Source: Paracoccaceae bacterium (GTDB lineage: Bacteria > Pseudomonadota > Alphaproteobacteria > Rhodobacterales > Rhodobacteraceae). Taken from it: a stretch of DNA of 52,106 nucleotides. This document shows, one piece after another, positions 17,915 through 26,565 of this stretch. Each line of letters starts with the position of its first letter. Positions within the stretch are counted from its first letter, which is position 1. The position numbers and the translations under genes are program-made. The stretch lies in assembly GCA_002402045.2 (NCBI GenBank), contig NVUX02000019.1, positions 1-52,106 of the forward strand, in the 5' to 3' direction. A model generated the notes under the pieces. It did no database searches. It was given only the letters and a program-made list of their open reading frames with translations, and was not told the DNA's origin.

Positions 17915-19195
17915 TTAGCGGTAATCTGCCAAAATAGCGTCGGCTTTGGCTTGCGCCTCGGTCATGGCTGTGGTCGCATCCGTTTGGCCTGCCAGCACCG
18001 ATGCCAAAGCATCGTTAAAGATCTTGGTGATCTGGCTATTCTGGAAGGTCGAAAGCTCGGCCTTGGCAAATTCAAGCTGATCACGGGCAACCAGAGCGCC
18101 GGGAACCTCTTGCACGTAGGCCTGCATGGCTGGCAATTCCCATGTTTCCGCGCGGGGGGCTACATAACCTGTGGCCATGGTCCAACGGGCGGATTGTGCC
18201 GGGGCGGTGATCCACTGCACAAAATCAACGGCGGCTTCTTTTTGCGCGTCGGATGACTCTTTGAACAGGTAGAAATTGCCGCCACCAGTTGGCGCGCCAC
18301 GGCTAACATTGGCAGGCAGCATGGCCACACCAAAATCAAACGGAGCGTTATTGGTTACGTTCACAAGGTTGCCGGTTGTGGTCCACATGATCGCGGTTTC
18401 GCCTTCAAAAAAGGCTTTCGGCGTTGCGCCCCACTCAATCGCGCCGGGTGCCATAACACCATGCACATTGGCTAAGTCATATAGAAATTGTGCGGCTTCA
18501 ATCACGGCAGGGTCATCAAAGCTGGTGTGGGTACCTGTCGCATCAGCCAAAATGCCACCATTTGGAATGGCGAGGCCCTGGAACAGCCAGTAAGGGAAGC
18601 CGGCAGACGGAATGCGCAGGCCCCACTGGGTTACGTTGCCGTTATCGTCGCGCGTGGTCAAAGTTTGGCTTATGCTTACCAGTTCCTCCCAGTTCGCCGG
18701 CGCGTGCTCCGGGTCTAGGCCAGCAGCGGCAAAGGCTTCTTTGTTCCAATACATTACCGGGGTGGAGCGCTGAAAAGGAATGCCCCATGTTTTGCCCTCG
18801 GATTGGCCGTTTAGCATGAATGCCGGATAAAACCCGCCAATCCAGCTTTCAGCTTCTTCAGCCGTTACATAATCATCAAACGGCACGATCAGGTCTTCGT
18901 CGATCAGGGTATATGTGTCGGTGGATAGCAAAACCGAGATTTGCGGGGGGTTACCACCATGGGCCGCAGTAATCGCCTTGGCGGAAGCATCGTTATACGA
19001 ACCCGCATAAATGGCGCTGATGTTCAGCTCGGGGTGGGCAGCAGCATATTCGCTCGTCAGGGCCTCGATGGTGTCAGCAGCCGCGCCGCCCACAGCCACA
19101 GGAAAATAGAACTCAAGATCAAGCGCAAGCGCAGGCGAGGCGGCCAAAAAGCCGGCAGCCGTGGCCATAAGGCCCAGTTTAGTAAGGTTAGGCAT
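17915..19195 (-). CDS. ABC transporter family-1 solute-binding protein, UgpB-like
   Basis: A 426-residue periplasmic binding protein. I chose the ATG at 19195 because it gives a signal peptide (MPNLTKLGLMATAAGFLAASPALA) and has GGAG just before it; the longer frame upstream does not. Core motifs of the UgpB/family-1 group are present: LNISAIYAGSYNDASAKAITA, PFQRSTPVMYWNKEAFAAAGLDPEHAPANWEELV and FFEGETAIMWTTTGNLVNV. Resemblance to UgpB (YKGNY, [21 protein letters not shown]) and PhoB-like repeats upstream of the operon favour glycerol-3-phosphate or another phosphoester as ligand, but a phosphorus-free sugar cannot be excluded. Confidence 0.78.
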   Translation of the reverse strand: MPNLTKLGLMATAAGFLAASPALALDLEFYFPVAVGGAAADTIEALTSEYAAAHPELNISAIYAGSYNDASAKAITAAHGGNPPQISVLLSTDTYTLIDEDLIVPFDDYVTAEEAESWIGGFYPAFMLNGQSEGKTWGIPFQRSTPVMYWNKEAFAAAGLDPEHAPANWEELVSISQTLTTRDDNGNVTQWGLRIPSAGFPYWLFQGLAIPNGGILADATGTHTSFDDPAVIEAAQFLYDLANVHGVMAPGAIEWGATPKAFFEGETAIMWTTTGNLVNVTNNAPFDFGVAMLPANVSRGAPTGGGNFYLFKESSDAQKEAAVDFVQWITAPAQSARWTMATGYVAPRAETWELPAMQAYVQEVPGALVARDQLEFAKAELSTFQNSQITKIFNDALASVLAGQTDATTAMTEAQAKADAILADYR

Positions 19196-19208
19196 GGTAT
19201 TCTCCGTT

Positions 19209-20240
19209 TTAGTTAGTTTGGTTATTGTTAAATCTTTGGCCGCTGTTGGCATCAAACAGGTGTTGGCTGGTAGCGGGCCATTTGAGCAATATCTGGCCAT
19301 CACCGGGGAGTTGATCACGCGCTGAAATGCGGGCGATCAACGCCTCAGGGCCGATCTGGCAGGTCAGCAGCCGATCCGCGCCCAAATATTCCACCGCCGT
19401 TACTCGCGCCGATACGCCGGTGATGCCAACCGATACATCTTCGGGGCGCACGCCAATAATCACCCCTTCGGGCCAAATTGTTTGGCTATGGGCATTCAGG
19501 GTGTCAGCTTTGATCAGATTCATGGCTGGCGTGCCGATAAAGCGCGCCGCAAAAGTGGTTGCGGGCTGGTCATACATCTGGCCGGGGGTCGCGACTTGTT
19601 CTACCGCGCCATTATTGAGCAACACCACTTGGTCAGCCATGGTTATGGCCTCTACTTGGTCATGGGTTACATAAACCATGGTCAGGCCGAGATTTTTCTG
19701 CAAATCTCTGATTTCGCGGCGCATTTCGGCACGCAGCTTGGCGTCAAGATTTGAGAGCGGCTCATCCATCAGGCAAATAGGGCGCTCGGCGATCACCGCA
19801 CGGGCCAGCGCCACGCGTTGTTGCTGCCCACCTGAAAGCTGTGACGGGCGGCGGGAAAGTAGCTTTTCCAGCCCCATCATACCCGCCGTTTTTTGTAACC
19901 TTGCGGCCTGTTCGGCCTTGGGCACTTTGCGTACCTGCAAACCAAACAGAATGTTTTCGGCGACATTGAGGTGTGGAAACAAGGCATAAGACTGAAAAAC
20001 CATAGACAGATTGCGCGCGTTTGCAGGCAGGTTTTCGACGTGTTTTCCGTCTATCCAAATGCGGCCCGCGCAGGGCGTTTCCAAGCCGGAAATTAGTCGG
20101 AGCAGGGTTGATTTTCCGCAACCCGATGGCCCAAGCAAAACCGTAAAGCTACTTTGGGGCACCACGAGAGAGACATCGCTAATGGCGGCAGTATCTCCAA
20201 AATTCTTGGAGAGATTTTCAATGGTTATACCGGTGTGCAA
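19209..20240 (-). CDS. Ugp/carbohydrate-type ABC transporter ATPase (UgpC/MalK-like)
   Basis: A 343-residue ATPase. Walker A is LGPSGCGKSTLLR (about residues 36-48), the signature is [15 protein letters not shown], Walker B is ICLMDEPLSNLDAK and the H-loop is VYVTHDQVEA. It also has the C-terminal TOBE regulatory domain (GVRPEDVSVG). It starts with TTG at 20240, preceded by AGGAAT at proper spacing; the first ATG in frame would cut into the fold. It is the promoter-proximal gene of the operon, unlike the usual ugpBAEC order, and lies divergent from phnC. Confidence 0.85.
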   Translation of the reverse strand: MHTGITIENLSKNFGDTAAISDVSLVVPQSSFTVLLGPSGCGKSTLLRLISGLETPCAGRIWIDGKHVENLPANARNLSMVFQSYALFPHLNVAENILFGLQVRKVPKAEQAARLQKTAGMMGLEKLLSRRPSQLSGGQQQRVALARAVIAERPICLMDEPLSNLDAKLRAEMRREIRDLQKNLGLTMVYVTHDQVEAITMADQVVLLNNGAVEQVATPGQMYDQPATTFAARFIGTPAMNLIKADTLNAHSQTIWPEGVIIGVRPEDVSVGITGVSARVTAVEYLGADRLLTCQIGPEALIARISARDQLPGDGQILLKWPATSQHLFDANSGQRFNNNQTN

Positions 20241-20302
20241 AACGTATTCCTATAATCTTCCATATATTTCGAGGCATTATCTACGCGAAATGTTGTGGAA
20301 AA

Positions 20303-20331
20303 ATGACATCCATTTGATGTTTATGTGACAG
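20303..20331 (-). promoter_or_regulatory. Candidate PhoB repeat array upstream of the Ugp-like operon
   Basis: On the minus strand three heptamers follow at 11-bp steps: CTGTCAC (20331-20325), ACATCAA (20320-20314) and ATGTCAT (20309-20303). The outer two match CTGTCAT at 6 of 7 positions; the middle one is weak. The 11-bp phase is that of PhoB direct repeats. It lies about 65 bp upstream of the ATPase gene start. Confidence 0.5.
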
Positions 20332-20359
20332 CGATCGCGCGCAAAACCGGGAGGCCCAC

Positions 20360-20396
20360 GTGTCATTTTGTTGACGAATTACTGTCAACAAAATGA
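20360..20396 (+). promoter_or_regulatory. PhoB-like repeats and perfect palindrome upstream of phnC
   Basis: GTGTCAT (20360-20366) and CTGTCAA (20382-20388) each match the PhoB heptamer at 6 of 7 positions. They are 22 bp apart, two 11-bp steps, with a weak unit between them. The same stretch contains a perfect 13-bp inverted repeat, TCATTTTGTTGAC (20363-20375) and GTCAACAAAATGA (20384-20396), separated by 8 bp. The palindrome could be an operator for a dimeric regulator competing with or helping PhoB. phnC starts 49 bp further on. Confidence 0.5.
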
Positions 20397-20444
20397 AATA
20401 ATTACGAGTTAGTTAATCCACAACGCAGCGAAGTGGAGCTAACA

Positions 20445-21269
20445 ATGATTCTTAATGTGCAGGGCCTGAGCAAGAAATTTGGCACCAATACAGCGGTTGA
20501 TAACGTAAGCTTTACGTTGGAAAAACCACAGATGATCGGGATCATCGGGCGCTCGGGCGCGGGGAAATCAACCGTATTGCGGATGATTAACCGGATGACC
20601 GACGCCACCGAGGGTGTGATCGAATTTGAGGAGCAGAACATTCTGGCGCTCAAGGGCAAGGCTAAGCGAGCTTGGCAAGCTGACTGCGCGATGATTTTCC
20701 AACAATTCAACTTGATTCCGCGCTTGGACGTGATGACCAACGTGCTGATGGGGCGGCTGATCGATCATTCGGCAATTGGCTCTATTTTGCGCCTGTTTAC
20801 CCGCGAGGAGCGCTTGACCGCCTTGGCCGCGCTTGACCGCCTTGGCATTGCCGAGCACGCAATGAAGCGCGCCGAAGCGCTTTCCGGCGGGCAGCAACAG
20901 CGAGTTGCGATTGCGCGAGCACTGGTGCAAGACCCGAAAATCATTCTGGCCGATGAGCCTATCGCCTCACTTGACCCGATGAATGCGCAGATTGTTATGG
21001 ACGCGCTGCGGGACATTTATGAGCGTGATGGCCGCACCGTGATTGCCAATTTGCACACGCTGGATACCGCCCGAAATTACTGTGACCGCGTGATCGGGAT
21101 GCGCGATGGGGCCATCGTGTTTGACGGCCCCTCCCACGAGCTGACCGAAAATACCGCCCGCGAGATTTACGGCGCGGGCGATGAATTTGACGAGGCGGCC
21201 ACCTCGACCTCGATCAGCGCTATTTCGAATACCGCAACAGCCAATCCTCCCATGGCTGCTGCGGGATAA
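20445..21269 (+). CDS. phnC: Phosphonate ABC transporter ATPase PhnC
   Basis: A 274-residue ATPase from the ATG at 20445, which has GGAG six bases upstream; a GTG at 20433 in the same frame is less likely. Walker A is [13 protein letters not shown], the Q-loop region is [16 protein letters not shown], the signature is [15 protein letters not shown], Walker B is [12 protein letters not shown] and the H-loop is IANLHTLD. The spacing of these motifs is that of PhnC proteins. The last 35 residues are a low-complexity Ala/Thr/Ser tail. First gene of phnCDE1E2; probably controlled by PhoB from the upstream repeats. Confidence 0.92.
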   Translation: MILNVQGLSKKFGTNTAVDNVSFTLEKPQMIGIIGRSGAGKSTVLRMINRMTDATEGVIEFEEQNILALKGKAKRAWQADCAMIFQQFNLIPRLDVMTNVLMGRLIDHSAIGSILRLFTREERLTALAALDRLGIAEHAMKRAEALSGGQQQRVAIARALVQDPKIILADEPIASLDPMNAQIVMDALRDIYERDGRTVIANLHTLDTARNYCDRVIGMRDGAIVFDGPSHELTENTAREIYGAGDEFDEAATSTSISAISNTATANPPMAAAG

Positions 21270-21329
21270 CCGCCCATCTGGGCACATATGCTCCGATGGG
21301 CGGGGCATCTTCACCTATCAAAGGAATAC

Positions 21330-22253
21330 ATGATGAAACTTACTACAATTCTTGCGGCGTCTACCGCGCTTTTCGCAGCAGCGACTCCGCTTCTGGCGGG
21401 TAGCCATTCAGCTCCCATCACAGAATTTCGCATCGGCCTTTTGGGCGGTGAAAACGAATCTGACCGTCTGGCCAACAACGAATGCCTGATCCAGCGTTAT
21501 GAGGACCTTTTGGGTGTGCCGGTTAAATTGTTCCCGGCCGCTGATTATGCTGGCGTTATCGAAGGCCTGCTTGGCGGCACGCTTGATTATGCCGAGCTTG
21601 GCTCTTCGGGTTATGCCGCAGTATATCTGGAAGATCCGGATGCGGTTGAGCCGATCGCAACGACTATTCAGACTGATGGCGCCACGGGGTATCACTCGGT
21701 TATGGTTTCGCGCGTCGATAGCGGCATCGAAACGCTGGACGATATGGCCGGCAAGCACCTTGGCTTTGCCGATCCCAACTCCACTTCGGGCTACCTTATC
21801 CCTTCGGTTGCTCTTCCGGCTGAAGGCTATGTAATCCAGGATTTCTTTGGCGAAACATCTTTCTCTGGTGGCCATGAGCAAAACGTTTTGGCCGTGATGA
21901 ACGGCGATGTAGACGCTGGTGTAACCTGGACATCGGGTGTTGGCGAATGGGAAGACGGTTATACCTCAGGCAACTTGCGCAAGATGGTAGACAAAGGCCT
22001 GCTCGACATGAACGACCTGCAATTGCTCTGGACCTCGCCCATTATTCCAAATGGCCCGCTTGTTCTGCGCTCGACTCTGCCGCAAGAAACAAAAGATCTG
22101 CTGATCGCGTCTATGATGTCTATGCCTGAGGATGACCCTGAGTGTTTTTATAACGCACAAGGTGGCGAATATGCTGGCTTGGTTCGGGTTGACGAAGCAT
22201 TTTACGCAACCATCATCGCGGCCCGTAAAGCCAAGATCGAAAACAACAACTAA
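21330..22253 (+). CDS. phnD: Phosphonate ABC transporter substrate-binding protein PhnD
   Basis: A 307-residue periplasmic protein. The start at 21330 (MMKLTTILAASTALFAAATPLLAG) gives a signal peptide and is preceded by AAAGGAA; the frame opening at 21288 is too early. PhnD landmarks are ITEFRIGLLGGENESDRL, LFPAADYAGVIEGLLGGTLDYAELGSSGYA, GYHSVMVSRVDSGIETLDDMAGKHLGFADPNSTSGYLIPS and VMNGDVDAGVTW. It binds phosphonates such as 2-aminoethylphosphonate or methylphosphonate and delivers them to PhnE1/E2. A hairpin with a T-run separates it from phnE1. Confidence 0.93.
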   Translation: MMKLTTILAASTALFAAATPLLAGSHSAPITEFRIGLLGGENESDRLANNECLIQRYEDLLGVPVKLFPAADYAGVIEGLLGGTLDYAELGSSGYAAVYLEDPDAVEPIATTIQTDGATGYHSVMVSRVDSGIETLDDMAGKHLGFADPNSTSGYLIPSVALPAEGYVIQDFFGETSFSGGHEQNVLAVMNGDVDAGVTWTSGVGEWEDGYTSGNLRKMVDKGLLDMNDLQLLWTSPIIPNGPLVLRSTLPQETKDLLIASMMSMPEDDPECFYNAQGGEYAGLVRVDEAFYATIIAARKAKIENNN

Positions 22254-22269
22254 GACCCCCTGAGACTTG

Positions 22270-22301
22270 CGCATCCGCCTTACGGTGGGTGCGACTTTTT
22301 T
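22270..22301 (+). terminator. Attenuator-like hairpin with T-run between phnD and phnE1
   Basis: A 10-bp stem CGCATCCGCC / GGTGGGTGCG (two G-T wobbles), a 4-base loop, then six Ts after AC. It has the form of an intrinsic terminator but sits inside the operon. Partial read-through would give more PhnD than permease. Confidence 0.65.
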
Positions 22302-22319
22302 ATGTGGGTGGGGAAAACT

Positions 22320-23204
22320 ATGTCTGAACTAATGGCGACGGCCAATATCGCGGCACAATACGAAATAGCCGAGCGGCGCCGCCGCATTTATACAGGGCTG
22401 CTGCTTATTTTATTGCTGGTGCTGCTCATCGGGGGCGTGCGAGTGGCCGAAGAGGCAAACTCCGGCTCGATCTTGGCAGGCCTGCCCAAGGTTTTTGATT
22501 ACCCCTTTGATATTCTTTCACAAGCTTATTCAAAAGGCTGGGACTTTTGGTCTATACCGTTTTCCTTGCAGCATGCTGAAAATGGCGTTCAACATACATA
22601 TTTTTATTATCTGATCGAAACCATTAACATGGCCGTGGTCTCAACCCTCATCGGGTTTACCTTGGGCGGGCTCATCAGCATCATTGCCTCACGTAATCTG
22701 GTGAAAAGTCGTACATTGGTTTGGGTCACCCGGCGCTTCACCGATATCGCGCGGGCCTTTCCCGAGATTGTAATTGCGCTATTCCTGATTTTTATTTTTG
22801 GTAAAAACCCGATTGCCGCAGTGGTGGCCATTGCGTTTCACACCACCGGCGCACTCAGTAAAATGTTCTCCGAGGTTAATGAAAATGCCGATATGAAAGC
22901 TTGGGAAGGGCTGGAGGCTGCGGGCGCAAGCTGGCTACAAAAGGTGTGGTTTGGCATTATTCCGCAAGTTTGGCCCAACTGGATAAGCTACGGCCTGCTT
23001 CGGTTCGAGATCAACGTGCGCGCCTCGGCTATTTTGGGTTTTGTTGGGGCGGGCGGTTTGGGCCAGCAGTTCAAAACCTTTGTGGATTGGAAGTTTGGCG
23101 CCGATATCGCCGCCATCATCTTGCTCTTGATCCTGACCATTACCGCCATTGATATTCTGTCCACTTGGGCCCGACGCCGTTTTATCGGCAAAACCGCACA
23201 TTAA
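22320..23204 (+). CDS. phnE: Phosphonate ABC transporter permease PhnE1
   Basis: A 294-residue permease from the ATG at 22320 (MSELMATANIAAQYEIAERRRR), with a purine-rich GGTGGGG ahead; a start 18 bp earlier is possible. It has one N-terminal membrane segment, then the transport domain with FTDIARAFPEIVIALFLIFIFG and the coupling loop ADMKAWEGLEAAGASWLQKVWFGIIPQVWP. The end (RASAILGFVGAGGLGQQF) is typical of PhnE. It pairs with the second, longer PhnE encoded next. Confidence 0.9.
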   Translation: MSELMATANIAAQYEIAERRRRIYTGLLLILLLVLLIGGVRVAEEANSGSILAGLPKVFDYPFDILSQAYSKGWDFWSIPFSLQHAENGVQHTYFYYLIETINMAVVSTLIGFTLGGLISIIASRNLVKSRTLVWVTRRFTDIARAFPEIVIALFLIFIFGKNPIAAVVAIAFHTTGALSKMFSEVNENADMKAWEGLEAAGASWLQKVWFGIIPQVWPNWISYGLLRFEINVRASAILGFVGAGGLGQQFKTFVDWKFGADIAAIILLLILTITAIDILSTWARRRFIGKTAH

Positions 23205-23216
23205 CCGGAGGCTGTT

Positions 23217-24557
23217 ATGACCATCACTGCACACATGGAAGAACTGGCCGCAAGCTATCCGCAAGCGATCAACCCCAACCGCAAGCGCCTAGCTGCATGG
23301 CTGGCGGGTCTGCTGACGCTTGTTGGCTATCTTTTTTATATTTGGGGGGCCTTTGATGTGTCCTCCGCGCTCGATCGCGCCAATACAGACCGCGCTTCGC
23401 TGCTGGCGCTCGATACCTACGCCTATAAGCACCACGTAGAGCTATCGTTGAAATCGGGCGATTTGATGGTTAACCTTGAAGGGAATCGCCGCAACGCCTA
23501 TGAAACCCTGCCCGAATGGGTGGTGTCAGCGGGGGGCGAAACCCGCGTTGATATGGGCGCTGGGTATTTAGCTGTCATTTCCTTAGCCCGTTTGCAGCTG
23601 TTTAAAAATGATGTGCTGATCACCGACATAGAAACCACCGCCACCGGCCCGATTTTGCATTCCGCACCGCAAGACTGGATGCGCATTGCCGCCAATAAAA
23701 TCGAGGGCCGTCCTGATATTTATGTGCGCTTTATCGTTACAAAATCTAAAATCCTGCTGCAAAGATACTCGACCGGCTGGGAGAATTTCTGGTTTGACAG
23801 CAGCTCCGAGCTGAACGGCACCAGTATTTGGGCGGCGATAGCGCTGACCTTTTCGGAGGATCGGCTGGACACGGCACAGAGCAACTATGCGCTGGTGACC
23901 TCCGAGATCTGGGGGAATAATGAATGGCAGCACGGGCAGATTATGCACGCGATGATGATTACCGTGCTGATGGCTTTTTGTGGCACGCTACTGGCGGCGA
24001 TCACAGCGCTCCCGCTTAGCTTTATGGCCGCAAATAATATTAACCCTGTGGGCCTGTTGCGCTTCAGCATGAAACGAGTGTTTGATTTTTTGCGCGGCGT
24101 AGATGCGCTGATCTGGTCGCTAATTTTTATCCGCGCCTTTGGGCTTGGCCCGCTTTCGGGCATATTGGCGCTGTGGCTTACAGATACGGGCACCTTTGGC
24201 AAAATGTTTAGCGAGGCGATTGAAAATGCCGATCAAAAACAGATGGACGGGGTTAATTCCGTAGGGGCTGGCAAGGTGCAAACCACGTGGTTCGGGGTTA
24301 TTCCGCAAATCTTGCCGGTTTTGATTTCACAAACCCTCTACTTTCTCGAATCCAACACCCGCTCGGCCACAGTAATCGGCATGCTGGGTGCGGGGGGCAT
24401 TGGCCTGAAGCTGGCTGACACCATGCGCACCGGGCAAGATTGGGAAAACACAATGTATATCATTTTTCTGATAATATTTGTTGTGATTATAATGGATAAT
24501 ATTTCAAGCTGGCTACGCGCCCGCTTGATAAAAGGCGCTGAAAAGAGCGCGTTATGA
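23217..24557 (+). CDS. phnE: Phosphonate ABC transporter permease PhnE2 (long form)
   Basis: A 446-residue PhnE-type permease preceded by a near-perfect GGAGG. Its N-terminal half has one membrane anchor (residues about 24-45) followed by about 180 residues that look periplasmic and are absent from PhnE1. The C-terminal half carries the permease core: [21 protein letters not shown], the coupling loop [30 protein letters not shown], and [23 protein letters not shown]. Two PhnE subunits are common in alphaproteobacteria. Its stop codon overlaps the next start (ATGA). Confidence 0.88.
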   Translation: MTITAHMEELAASYPQAINPNRKRLAAWLAGLLTLVGYLFYIWGAFDVSSALDRANTDRASLLALDTYAYKHHVELSLKSGDLMVNLEGNRRNAYETLPEWVVSAGGETRVDMGAGYLAVISLARLQLFKNDVLITDIETTATGPILHSAPQDWMRIAANKIEGRPDIYVRFIVTKSKILLQRYSTGWENFWFDSSSELNGTSIWAAIALTFSEDRLDTAQSNYALVTSEIWGNNEWQHGQIMHAMMITVLMAFCGTLLAAITALPLSFMAANNINPVGLLRFSMKRVFDFLRGVDALIWSLIFIRAFGLGPLSGILALWLTDTGTFGKMFSEAIENADQKQMDGVNSVGAGKVQTTWFGVIPQILPVLISQTLYFLESNTRSATVIGMLGAGGIGLKLADTMRTGQDWENTMYIIFLIIFVVIIMDNISSWLRARLIKGAEKSAL

Positions 24558-25174
24558 AGCCAAAACTTTCCAAAACCCCGCTGCTGCATGAAGGTGCCAG
24601 CGTAAAGGGCTGCACACTTGGGCGATACGTGGAAATCGGCGCGCAATCGCGGCTGAATGAGGTCACAATGGGCGATTATGCCTATTGTGACCGCTTTGCT
24701 GATATCGCCTATGCCGATATCGGTAGATTCGCCAACATCGCGGCTTTTACCCGTATAAATCCGGGCAACCACCCGACGTGGCGCGCCAGTTTGCACCACT
24801 TCATGTATCGGTCTTCGTCTTATTTTAAAGACGAAGCGGATGAGGCCGAATTCTTTGACTGGCGCCGCGAAAATCATTGCACTTTGGGGCCAGATAGCTG
24901 GATAGGTCACGGGGCGCAGGTGCTGCCCGGGCGGCGCGTCGGCACCGGGGCCGTGGTGGGGGCGGGCGCGATTGTCACTAAAGATGTTCCCGATTATGCC
25001 ATCGTAGCCGGCAACCCAGCTCGCGTGGTCAAAATGCGCTTTCCCGAGCCCATTGTCGCACAGTTGCTAGCGCTAAAGTGGTGGGATTGGCCCCACAAAA
25101 CGCTACACACGGCCCTTCCGGATTTCCGCGCCCTGCCTGTAGAAGCGTTTTTGGAGAAATATCAGGTTTCGTAA
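24554..25174 (+). CDS. Phosphonate-metabolism hexapeptide-repeat transferase
   Basis: A 206-residue left-handed beta-helix protein of the acetyltransferase type found in phn operons (TIGR03308-like). It shows imperfect hexapeptide repeats ([29 protein letters not shown]), a NPGNHPTW loop, and the C-terminal repeats [47 protein letters not shown]. The last gene of phnCDE1E2, translationally coupled to phnE2. Related proteins are thought to acylate amino- or other phosphonates before C-P cleavage, parallel to PhnO, but substrate and donor are unproven. It faces phnM2 tail to tail across 165 bp with no other feature seen. Confidence 0.82.
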   Translation: MKPKLSKTPLLHEGASVKGCTLGRYVEIGAQSRLNEVTMGDYAYCDRFADIAYADIGRFANIAAFTRINPGNHPTWRASLHHFMYRSSSYFKDEADEAEFFDWRRENHCTLGPDSWIGHGAQVLPGRRVGTGAVVGAGAIVTKDVPDYAIVAGNPARVVKMRFPEPIVAQLLALKWWDWPHKTLHTALPDFRALPVEAFLEKYQVS

Positions 25175-25339
25175 ATTCTGGTAGTTCTGACACGTCAAAT
25201 TTGCGTCGTCGGCACTATTTGCGAGGCTGCTTTCGGCGCCAATTTTAAGGCGAAGACCACCACCGGCGCGGTGCTTGACGGATGTGGTTCTATCGACCGA
25301 TACTCCAAACCAAAAGTCCGGCACGATTCAAGTGTAAGG

Positions 25340-26518
25340 TTATTCGGCGGCAATGGTCTGCGTTGTAAGGGCGCTCAAAAACCGAACGCCAGCCTCGCCG
25401 GATAATGCCGCTAAGTGGCCGTTGGAAATAGTAGCTTCTATCCGCCGTGAGTGTGCGTCCATCACCACCATATCAGCTCGCGCGCCCAACCTCAACGATC
25501 CGCGATCTTTCAGCCCGAATATGGCGGCAGGTTTGGATGAGATCAGCGCCCAAGCCGCCTCAAAAGGCAAAACATGTTGATCGGCCAGTGCCCATGCTGC
25601 GCCTTGCAATGCGGGGTAATAGTAGTCAGAAACTAGGGCATCACACAGGCCCGCTTCGATAAGGTCTTGCGCCGCTATATTGCCGGATTGCGAGCCGCCG
25701 CGCACCACATTGGGCGCGCCCATCACAATTGGGCTGTCAAGCTCACGTGCGCGCATAGCGGCTTCAAGTGTGGTCGGGAATTCACAAATACTTGCCCCGA
25801 TGTCTGAAAAATATTGCCGAGTGGACGCCATGTCGTCATCATGCGAGCCAGTACGAACCCCGAGCGTCAGCAGGGCGGAGGCCAGCCTTTTCAGGCTGCT
25901 ATCTACCTTCATCGCATTGCCGAGCATTTCCTCCAAAATGGCACTGTGCTGCTTGACAGAGCGCCCCGCTTCAGCAGCATATCCGGCAAAACCAAGCGGG
26001 GCGCTTGCCTGCGCGTTTGAGGCATCATTGATATGATTGTTATACACTAAGTACTCAACATCGTGCGTATGAATGACCCGCAGCAGGGCATCTACCGTAT
26101 CAACCATATGGGTTTCGTACCGGAGCTGGAATTGCATATCCACAAGGCTGTTTCTCTTGTAAACCGCCCAATTTTGCAGTAAATCCGTGGCATATTCCGG
26201 GCTACGCCGCCCGCCCAGCCAAGACCAGCATTGCGCCAAAATAGCCGTTGTTATTCCATTAGCGGCTAACTCGGCATCAGCGTTTTTAAGGCCCGTCATT
26301 TTGTCAAAATGCACATTCGGGCGCGGTTGTAGGTGGCGCTCGAAGCCGTCACCGTGCAGGTCAACAATTCCTGGCAGCACAAGGTAGCCGCTCAAATCGA
26401 CCTCGGCAAAGTTTCCCTCACATATCTTCCCGTTGTAAAGGCTTAGAGCGCCTTCGCTCAACGAATTATCGCGCAGGATTTTGGCACCAGTTAGGCGTAA
26501 AGCGGGTAATTTTGACAT
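25340..26518 (-). CDS. phnM: PhnM paralog (phnM2), amidohydrolase of phosphonate catabolism
   Basis: A 392-residue amidohydrolase-superfamily protein related to alpha-D-ribose 1-methylphosphonate 5-triphosphate diphosphatase. Landmarks are VLPGIVDLHGDGFERHLQPRP (N-terminal metal site), VEYLVYNNHIND, GVRTGSHDDDMAST, EFPTTLEAAMRARE and MGAPNVVRGGSQSGN. At the first metal motif it has HGDGFERH where the other PhnM on this plasmid has HTDNLERH. AGGAG precedes the ATG. It is 47 bp downstream of phnF and co-directional, away from the main C-P lyase operon. It may act on a different triphosphate intermediate or be a back-up enzyme. Confidence 0.85.
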   Translation of the reverse strand: MSKLPALRLTGAKILRDNSLSEGALSLYNGKICEGNFAEVDLSGYLVLPGIVDLHGDGFERHLQPRPNVHFDKMTGLKNADAELAANGITTAILAQCWSWLGGRRSPEYATDLLQNWAVYKRNSLVDMQFQLRYETHMVDTVDALLRVIHTHDVEYLVYNNHINDASNAQASAPLGFAGYAAEAGRSVKQHSAILEEMLGNAMKVDSSLKRLASALLTLGVRTGSHDDDMASTRQYFSDIGASICEFPTTLEAAMRARELDSPIVMGAPNVVRGGSQSGNIAAQDLIEAGLCDALVSDYYYPALQGAAWALADQHVLPFEAAWALISSKPAAIFGLKDRGSLRLGARADMVVMDAHSRRIEATISNGHLAALSGEAGVRFLSALTTQTIAAE

Positions 26519-26565
26519 TTTTTTCTCCTGTTTTGAGAAGGAGATAGCTTTTCGACAGCACAGTT

